Under the pieces are notes generated by a model that was given only the letters and a program-made list of their open reading frames with translations, had not been told where the DNA came from and did no database searches. Shown one piece after another: positions 6,582 to 12,991 of a DNA stretch of 17,810 bases (positions are counted from its first letter, which is position 1; the number at the start of each line of letters is the position of its first letter). The position numbers and the translations under genes are program-made. The DNA is from Methanothrix sp. (GTDB lineage: Archaea > Halobacteriota > Methanosarcinia > Methanotrichales > Methanotrichaceae), in the NCBI GenBank assembly GCA_028708055.1, contig JAQVZT010000015.1:1-17810 (forward strand), in the 5' to 3' direction.

Positions 6582-6857
6582 GGCTGCCGCCAGGAATACG
6601 TGAAAGAAGTGATTTCAAATGAACCGAATTTCGGAGCCCATGTGCCGCTGTTGTTTCTGATTTATTAATTTTTATAGAAATCCCATCGACCAGATGAATC
6701 CTCAGCCTGAACCACCAAAATTCAAGCATTATGATTGTTAATGGAGCAGAATGTCGTGAAAAGAGAGGCAAGCAAAAAGGACTATTCTTCGGATTTGCGC
6801 TTGAACTACTCGGACTAAAATCCGCTTTCCATGCAAAGCAGTCGCTATTTCCACTTT
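6582..6857. other. Convergent intergenic region, no confident gene
   Basis: The 276 bases between two convergent stops hold a T-rich stretch at about 6660-6677 (terminator for the + genes) and the arms CGGATTT (6790-6796) and AAATCCG (6818-6824), a weak hairpin with a 21-base loop. Composition changes here from the GC-richer block on the left to the AT-richer envelope block on the right. Confidence 0.4.
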
Positions 6858-9464
6858 TCAAACTAGATATGGTGTTTGCTTCACCGATAAATTTTTAGCC
6901 CTAACAACATCAAAAATATAATATTCTAAATTATAAAGATTGCTTAGATTGTATTTAAGATTGCTCATAAAATCAGGATCGGTACCTGAATAGCCCATAT
7001 ATCCAGGATTGGCATTAAATCCATCCTTGAAGATCTGCGAATCGGTAAACAGAACGAATCTCCCTCGACCAAAGTCTGCTTTGCTAAGCACGACGCGGTC
7101 GCTCATATTCAGCAATGGATCCCCTCCCGTGATATTCAATCCCCATGGGACAATTGGTAATCCCATGTTGTCGTAATCATTATTTTCCATATATGTGTCC
7201 TGATTCATTAAGTAAGCAGACATATTGAACATATTCGAAATATATTCACCATTTCCTTCAGAGTTCGTTAGGAGAATAACACGGTTTCCGTCTTCAACGT
7301 ACTTGAACAAAGCTTGCCTCTCTTGACTCGTAAAGGGCTTAACTGGATCTATTATAACCAAAATCGTTCCCTTTTTAAGGGATTCATCGAAATTGGATTC
7401 GACCGTTGGTGTTAGGCCGAGCCTTTGAGTCCATACAAAAAATGTCTCATAAACCCCTTGAGTGTCTCCTAGGCCTACTATTTGAGATGAATGCGCTCCA
7501 TCGAAGCATACAGTATGATCTGCGCTATAAAATCTGCCGGGCACAGTACTTTCGGAAGGTACAGAAAAGAGCCATATCGAAAGAGATGCGGACAGAGCGC
7601 AAATTAATATAATAATAGTCAACACTGCAAATCTCCGTCTTTTGCCAACCCCCCATATCATCATAAGATATATGGTCAGGATACCCATAAGAATACCTAA
7701 AGTAAACAGAATTAGCTTCTCCTGGACAAGGTTATTACTGTGATTGAGGTACTCCATAATTCCTATTATGAAATTCGATGTTCCTCCGAAGAAGACTCTG
7801 AAATTCGATATTATAGTAGAATCACTGAATGCAACAATTCTTCCTCTTCCATAATTGAGAGCTACAGCTTGATAGAACAGGCCCCAGTAAGTATCTGTTA
7901 CCTGGGTAGGATCATTCTGTCTGGTCTCTCTGAAGAAACCCGTCGACGAATATTCTCCCGGAATTGCATTCAACCCAAAACCTAAAATTACGGGCTCAGC
8001 ATCCAAAGGCGCCTTGATACTGCATCCGGTCATGAAATCGAGATAGGGCGTGTACCTGAGACAAATATGAGGCATAAGCCCACGATTAAAATAATACAAT
8101 CTGCCTTCTTGCGTATTAACTGCATCAAATCCGAATTCGATCCCAAATCGCTTAGCAATCTGGTTTAGGCTGGTGGCAGAACCCCCAAAATTAGTGTGAT
8201 CTCCGATTAGTAGCAGTCCGCCACCTTCTTGGACGAACCGCACTACTGCATCAATTTCGTCTGGCTCATAAAGCGTAGGCGTCTTGATTATTAGAATATC
8301 ATAATTTTTCAATATATTATATGTAATTTTGTCAGATTTCAAATCAGGTACTACCTTTGTTGCCCCGGAAACAGACCAATTTTCATAGGATGGCCCGACA
8401 ATTCTATCGACATGATAACTATCCTTTAGCCATTCGACCAAGCTGTAAGAGTTATATGTCGAACTCTCGCCGTACCAGTTTTCATCCAGCTTAAGTGTGG
8501 AAAATTCCCAAATGGAATGAATCTCATCGACCAAGACGTTACCATTCTTCTCTATCCCTGGATCTTGATAAATAAATGCGGCTAGTATTAAGAAGGCGCT
8601 TAAAAATATAAGAATGAAACAGGCAGATGTCTTTTTATCGATATTTAAGTTAAAATCTATCTCTAGGTCATTAATCGGATATCGTACATATAATATAATT
8701 ATAAGTGGCAGGAAGCTGAACAATAGCCAATTTGGCTCTGTGAATATATCCATCCTTGTTGAGGCATATTGAGGCATATCTGTCGCAAGAAAAACGCTGA
8801 TCAAAAAGACACATCTCAATATCATATAAATAATGCTAACTAAAAATATTTTTAATATTCGCTGCGAGGCATTGGCAAAATCCCTTGAGCTTATGAATAC
8901 CAAGAAAACCGCGCCTGCAAATATTACTAGCCAAGGATAGATTCCCAGTTTTTCTGCAGAGACGGTAAATGGGAAAATTTTTTCCAGCCCATAAATAAAG
9001 ATTAACCCATCCTTAGGTGCTGCATCGATTCCAATTATTTTCAGAATAAAGGATAATACAGTGGATAAAGAAACCAAGCTATGAAAAGATGGTGCTAAAA
9101 TATAATATATATATATAGTTAATGCTTGGATAGATAGGATTGCCCCGCTAGACAGCATACCCAGCCAGAGAGCTTTAGAATTTGGTCTAAGCAAATACGT
9201 TATGAGAGCTAATGCAATTAAAATCAAACCCGCATTATACGGGTAAGGAATGAAGAAGCAAGCAATTCCTGCTGGCAGGGCTGTTAATGCGAGACTGCGG
9301 CATATTGCTGCTTCTTCATTTAAGAGGCCAATTATCGAAATAATCATACCGGCAAAGATTGATAATATCGCCAGATTTCGATCTGTAGAGCTGCTATATA
9401 TGTCCAGAGAATACACCCAAAACGCAGTCAATGGCATCAATGCAAACCATAATACCTGCCTCAT
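6858..9464 (-). CDS. Large membrane protein with two DUF4350/GldG-like modules
   Basis: 868 residues. Residues 1-300 hold eight to ten membrane helices. Residues about 305-575 form an extracytoplasmic module: Y-D-I-L-I-I-K at 388-394, F-V-Q-E-G-G-G-L-L-L-I-G-D-H-T at 410-424, and G-R-G-R-I-V-A-F-S-D-S-T at 539-550. Two helices follow (582-604, 611-634), then a second, shorter module: G-T-I-L-V-I-I at 699-705, Y-V-E-D-G-N-R-V-I-L-L-T, and G-R-G-R-F-V-L-F-T-D-S at 799-809. This pattern (strand, helix, E-G-G-x-h-h, closing G-x-G-x-h-V-x-h-x-D-S) matches DUF4350/GldG-type domains related to class I glutamine-amidotransferase folds, but no catalytic Cys is seen, so binding rather than catalysis is likely. 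The gene is the second of an ATGA-coupled pair with a paralogous neighbour; GAGG precedes the start. No ABC ATPase, usual partner of GldG, is nearby. Confidence 0.75.
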   Translation of the reverse strand: MRQVLWFALMPLTAFWVYSLDIYSSSTDRNLAILSIFAGMIISIIGLLNEEAAICRSLALTALPAGIACFFIPYPYNAGLILIALALITYLLRPNSKALWLGMLSSGAILSIQALTIYIYYILAPSFHSLVSLSTVLSFILKIIGIDAAPKDGLIFIYGLEKIFPFTVSAEKLGIYPWLVIFAGAVFLVFISSRDFANASQRILKIFLVSIIYMILRCVFLISVFLATDMPQYASTRMDIFTEPNWLLFSFLPLIIILYVRYPINDLEIDFNLNIDKKTSACFILIFLSAFLILAAFIYQDPGIEKNGNVLVDEIHSIWEFSTLKLDENWYGESSTYNSYSLVEWLKDSYHVDRIVGPSYENWSVSGATKVVPDLKSDKITYNILKNYDILIIKTPTLYEPDEIDAVVRFVQEGGGLLLIGDHTNFGGSATSLNQIAKRFGIEFGFDAVNTQEGRLYYFNRGLMPHICLRYTPYLDFMTGCSIKAPLDAEPVILGFGLNAIPGEYSSTGFFRETRQNDPTQVTDTYWGLFYQAVALNYGRGRIVAFSDSTIISNFRVFFGGTSNFIIGIMEYLNHSNNLVQEKLILFTLGILMGILTIYLMMIWGVGKRRRFAVLTIIILICALSASLSIWLFSVPSESTVPGRFYSADHTVCFDGAHSSQIVGLGDTQGVYETFFVWTQRLGLTPTVESNFDESLKKGTILVIIDPVKPFTSQERQALFKYVEDGNRVILLTNSEGNGEYISNMFNMSAYLMNQDTYMENNDYDNMGLPIVPWGLNITGGDPLLNMSDRVVLSKADFGRGRFVLFTDSQIFKDGFNANPGYMGYSGTDPDFMSNLKYNLSNLYNLEYYIFDVVRAKNLSVKQTPYLV

Positions 9465-12010
9465 TCTATCTCGCCTCTATATCGGCTCATAATGCCTTTG
9501 AACAGCTCTATGTTGCCCAACCATTGAAGCTGATAATCCTCTTTAGATTCTTCCCCTGATCCAAGAGTTAAATACTCTAGATTCTCGTTTAATAGAAAAC
9601 GTGAATCCCCTATCAACACGACCTTTCCTTTACCAATATCCTTGGTTATTATGAGTTTATAATCTGATCCTTCATATCTCATCGTTGTTATAGATGTATA
9701 ATTTCCTTCGGCTTGCACTGGATATGCATCCATAAATTTGGGTTTATGCCAATAAATCCTGAGTTTCTCTTCAGACACCACCCCCGCGGATTGTCCATGG
9801 GTCTCAACTATCCAGGGCGGCGAACCCAAGGGTATATCAAGAACATCTATTTTAAGTGCAACGAATAATTGTTTTAGAGTCTTTTCGCTATCATAGCCAG
9901 CACTTATCATCAATAGTCCCCCGTTTTCAACGAATTTTTTCAGCATTTGGGCTTCTTCGGAGGTATAGCCTCTACTTGGAGCTATTATGATTGCGACCTT
10001 TCCTCTATGAATTTGATCAAAATTATCCATATTGCTCAATATAAGTGGCATATATCCATTTCGTATTAGATTTAAACTTAGGCCATCGATGCTACCAGAG
10101 GTGTATCCGTCCAAATCAAATCGGTTTAAATGGGTATGGTCTATCCAAGCGATATCAGCAATCTCTTCCTCTTGAGATATTCTCATCAAAGAGTCATTGA
10201 TGCTCCCAGATACTATGATTGATGACGCTAAGATTAAAGAGGTATAAAGGGGAAAAGGACTAATGACATTGCTTAAAAATAAATATCTTATAAAATACAT
10301 TATCATGAAAAATATAGCAAATGTTGAAATTAAGGAAAGCCCTGCCAAAAGGTCCGATTTCTCGCTCAATAACCATGCTATAGAATTATCAATCAATCTA
10401 TATTGATTTGGCACTTCTGGGTTTAAAACATAAGAGGTATCGCCAAATACCAGGATATTCCCAAGACCATATGTATCCGATGCTGCCAAGATTATATCGC
10501 CCAACTTTTCGCCCAGCTCATAGCCCCTATCTCCAAGATGTCCAGGCTCGCCGGGATTGGGATTATCAGAAAAAGCATAGGATCCTACCAATACGGGCCT
10601 TGCACTTCCGTTTATATCAAGCGAAGCACCAACTGAAGATGTAGTAATCCCAAATCCTAAATCTTTAGTCACGGGATGTGGGAAGGGAAACCTGACATAT
10701 TTCCAGGCACCTGAGAAGAATTCGGCTGTATCAGGATTGATGCGTATGCCTGTTGGCTTCAGGATATCGTTTAAATAATCTCTGCCTAACGCAAAATCAC
10801 GATCGTTGGCAAACATGCTCGTATGCTCGCCAAATACAAGCAGACTGCCACCATGTTCCACAAAATCCCAGATGGACTGGAGATCATTATTATTCATGGG
10901 GCGATTGAGATTCATGAGTACTAGAATATCTGCATCCGTGAGCAGATCTTTTAGTGCCTTTGAATCTGTCTGGTTATACTTCACAACCTCATGGCCGACA
11001 GTCCTAAGGTAAAGCTGCAAAGCTCCAACCGAAAAACCCCTCTCCTGTGGAAGATATCCGTTATCTTCAGGAAATTGGGGTAGGTCAAAATTCATTTCGC
11101 AATCCTTCTCGTAAAAAACCACCTTGCCAAAATGGTCGGAAGAGCTATAGGGAGAGACTGTCATGAACACTAAAGATATGAATAATATGCCCAATATTGC
11201 CCTGTCCCGCATTTTCGGGACAGAGTCTCCAATATCGACGGATTTCAAATCGAATCGTGGAATAAATATAAGAAATGGTATTAAAAGAAGCAAAAAGAGG
11301 ACATAAATAGAATAAATGGCTTGCTCTCCAGGGAGCCATGAGGTTGTATGGAGATACACAAAGGCGAATATGAGAAGGATCATCGAGCTGATTAATAATA
11401 AAAAATTTTTTAGTACACCAATATTTTTTTTTGAAAAGGCAAAAAAAGAGATAGAAACAGAAATAAACGATAATAATACAGGTAGTCCCTCGACTGATGA
11501 TCCCAAGGAGAGAGGAAAGCCTCTTTGCAGGCCTATAGCATGGGATAGGAAGAGGGATATGAACTGAAGAAATCTCCATAGTATAGAGCTATATAAAATG
11601 GCTAGATATAATAAAATATAAGTTACGCTGCCAAATACAAGGGCAGGTAGTTCGTTTACATTGGTTTCATTCGATCTCAGAATTAAATAAAATCCGTATA
11701 GAAATAAAGGCAAGCTTGCCAGCCAAAGTTCTACCTTAAAAGATAGAAAAAGCATAATAAAGGCAATGATGACGATGGCAAACCCGAGTAGAAAAACCTT
11801 GTCCCTTTTAGCATTGATAATCTGATCATAGTAAAATAATAGGGCTGATAGAAGAACGACAGAACCGCAAAGCCGACTGAAGATCGGTGACATATATCCC
11901 AGGTTTAAGGAGAAGGCGTTCAATGCGAAAATAGTCACAATCAATAAAAGCATATTTTTCAAACCCTGACCATTATTTCTCAGGCACTTGCCAAGATCAA
12001 AGATGTTCAT
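9461..12010 (-). CDS. Large membrane protein, paralogue with two DUF4350/GldG-like modules
   Basis: 849 residues with the same plan as the following gene. Residues 18-285 contain about eight helices. Module 1 (about 295-548) has A-D-I-L-V-L-M-N at 360-367, F-V-E-H-G-G-S-L-L-V-F-G-E-H-T at 383-397 and G-L-G-N-I-L-V-F-G-D-T-S at 515-526. Helices at 554-578 and 586-604 follow. Module 2 (about 615-835) has K-V-A-I-I-I-A-P at 671-678, F-V-E-N-G-G-L-L-M-I-S-A-G at 693-705 and G-K-G-K-V-V-L-I-G-D-S-R at 793-804. The G-(D/E)-H-T motif in module 1 is shared by both proteins. The stop overlaps the next start in ATGA, so both are made together, probably as a heteromeric membrane complex with four related modules outside the cell. 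GGTGG lies before the ATG, and a TATA box is upstream. The role is unknown; envelope assembly or protein/polymer export is my guess. Confidence 0.75.
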   Translation of the reverse strand: MNIFDLGKCLRNNGQGLKNMLLLIVTIFALNAFSLNLGYMSPIFSRLCGSVVLLSALLFYYDQIINAKRDKVFLLGFAIVIIAFIMLFLSFKVELWLASLPLFLYGFYLILRSNETNVNELPALVFGSVTYILLYLAILYSSILWRFLQFISLFLSHAIGLQRGFPLSLGSSVEGLPVLLSFISVSISFFAFSKKNIGVLKNFLLLISSMILLIFAFVYLHTTSWLPGEQAIYSIYVLFLLLLIPFLIFIPRFDLKSVDIGDSVPKMRDRAILGILFISLVFMTVSPYSSSDHFGKVVFYEKDCEMNFDLPQFPEDNGYLPQERGFSVGALQLYLRTVGHEVVKYNQTDSKALKDLLTDADILVLMNLNRPMNNNDLQSIWDFVEHGGSLLVFGEHTSMFANDRDFALGRDYLNDILKPTGIRINPDTAEFFSGAWKYVRFPFPHPVTKDLGFGITTSSVGASLDINGSARPVLVGSYAFSDNPNPGEPGHLGDRGYELGEKLGDIILAASDTYGLGNILVFGDTSYVLNPEVPNQYRLIDNSIAWLLSEKSDLLAGLSLISTFAIFFMIMYFIRYLFLSNVISPFPLYTSLILASSIIVSGSINDSLMRISQEEEIADIAWIDHTHLNRFDLDGYTSGSIDGLSLNLIRNGYMPLILSNMDNFDQIHRGKVAIIIAPSRGYTSEEAQMLKKFVENGGLLMISAGYDSEKTLKQLFVALKIDVLDIPLGSPPWIVETHGQSAGVVSEEKLRIYWHKPKFMDAYPVQAEGNYTSITTMRYEGSDYKLIITKDIGKGKVVLIGDSRFLLNENLEYLTLGSGEESKEDYQLQWLGNIELFKGIMSRYRGEIE

Positions 12011-12083
12011 TGCCCACCTTCACTCGCGACCTTAATCAATGCATATAAAGATAAGTCTTTCGCACAAACTCAAAATACGTTTG

Positions 12084-12092
12084 TTTTATATA
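12084..12092 (-). promoter_or_regulatory. Putative TATA box of the paired membrane-protein operon
   Basis: On the minus strand this reads TATATAAAA, about 75 bases before the ATG at 12010, giving a leader near 50 bases. A second TATA-like word lies at 12041-12050, but it is too near the start for a normal leader. Confidence 0.5.
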
Positions 12093-12156
12093 GTACATAG
12101 GAGAGACATATTAAGTGCCAGATTTTTTATTAAGAGATAAATACAAATTTGAGAAC

Positions 12157-12201
12157 AATTAACCAAAGGCATATTAACCAAAGGCATATTAATTAAAGGC
12201 A
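12157..12201. repeat. 15-bp tandem repeat, three units, upstream of the 219-aa gene
   Basis: Units 12157-12171, 12172-12186 and 12187-12201 share the form (T/A)ATTAACCAAAGGCA; the third has ATTAATTAAAGGCA. The array ends 44 bases before the ATG at 12246, in the expected promoter region, so it could supply promoter or regulator sites. No other gene is visible in the 12011-12245 divergent gap. Confidence 0.85.
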
Positions 12202-12245
12202 TAATCTATTTAAGTTAGATGTAAAGGTAATATACGGAGATCTAA

Positions 12246-12905
12246 ATGTCAGAATCAATTTTATTAAAATTGATCATAATTATTATATTTCTTTGCATGG
12301 TGATTCCAAGCCTAGCTGTCTCAAGAGATATAGTGGCTTATGATATAGGGAAACTTCTTGTAAAGCCTGAAGGAGAATATTATACCCAGCTAGTTCCTGA
12401 AAGCAGCGGCGGGTTCTCAATAACTAGCTCGAATATGTCCAGCGTCCAATCATTGGCCTACTTTGGCTGGAACCCGAATACCGTTGGGGCCGCAGTGAAG
12501 TTTAGCCCTCCTAATAAGGATTGGGACTTAAAAAAAGTGCAAGTAGTTGGCTGGAATATATTCGATCCCAGGAACGAAACCCACCCAGAAGAGAAGTTTT
12601 TTGTCTTGGAAGTCAGGGATTCTAATTTGAATCTTCTCTACAAGTTGGTCGATTCAAGGCTTACTTACTTCCAATCAGGTGAGCCCTCTATGGCCACCAT
12701 CGAAATACCGGCAATATCCATGAACGACGAGTTCTATGTGGTCTTCTATGATAGAGGTGGAGTTGGCTTAGGCACTAATATAACCAATGTCCAGGAAAGA
12801 TCTTACTTCTACAATGGCCTGGCCGAGCAGATACTTCCGGCACAAGTAACACTAAGCAATAAAACGGCTTCGCTGAATTGGATCATCAGAGCAATCGGAG
12901 AATGA
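12246..12905 (+). CDS. Secreted hypothetical protein, beta-rich (219 aa)
   Basis: Residues 6-24 form a signal peptide (L-L-K-L-I-I-I-I-I-F-L then P-S-L-A before V-S-R-D). The mature part is rich in short beta-strand-like segments (K-K-V-Q-V-V-G-W, F-F-V-L-E-V-R-D, E-F-Y-V-V-F-Y-D), suggesting one or two beta-sandwich domains, and has four N-glycosylation sequons (N-M-S, N-E-T, N-I-T, N-K-T). The segment A-Y-F-G-W-N-P-N with later strands recalls domains that bind sugars or other surface polymers, but no family is recognised. GGAG precedes the ATG by a normal distance. It lies between the membrane pair and the Cys-rich gene, all coding for exported or membrane products with similar AT-rich composition. 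Confidence 0.7.
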   Translation: MSESILLKLIIIIIFLCMVIPSLAVSRDIVAYDIGKLLVKPEGEYYTQLVPESSGGFSITSSNMSSVQSLAYFGWNPNTVGAAVKFSPPNKDWDLKKVQVVGWNIFDPRNETHPEEKFFVLEVRDSNLNLLYKLVDSRLTYFQSGEPSMATIEIPAISMNDEFYVVFYDRGGVGLGTNITNVQERSYFYNGLAEQILPAQVTLSNKTASLNWIIRAIGE

Positions 12906-12918
12906 GAAATAATGCATA

Positions 12919-12965
12919 AATTTTTTTCATAAATACAAGGAGATTGTACTTAACTAAAAATTTTA
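12919..12965. terminator. Bidirectional T-run terminator between convergent genes
   Basis: The 86-base gap has T7 at 12921-12927 for the plus-strand gene ending at 12905 and A5 at 12956-12960 (T5 on the minus strand) for the Cys-rich gene ending at 12992. Confidence 0.5.
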
Positions 12966-12991
12966 ATACAGAGTTTAACTTGATCTCTTGA

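Noticed and set aside
6472..6861. 129-codon minus-strand frame in the convergent gap
   Set aside because: It overlaps the coupled 51-residue gene, has no recognisable domain, and its translation is Ser/Pro-rich and irregular.
6858..12010. Active glutamine amidotransferase or protease function for the soluble modules
   Set aside because: No nucleophile elbow with Cys or Ser and no matching His/Glu pair was seen in any of the four modules.
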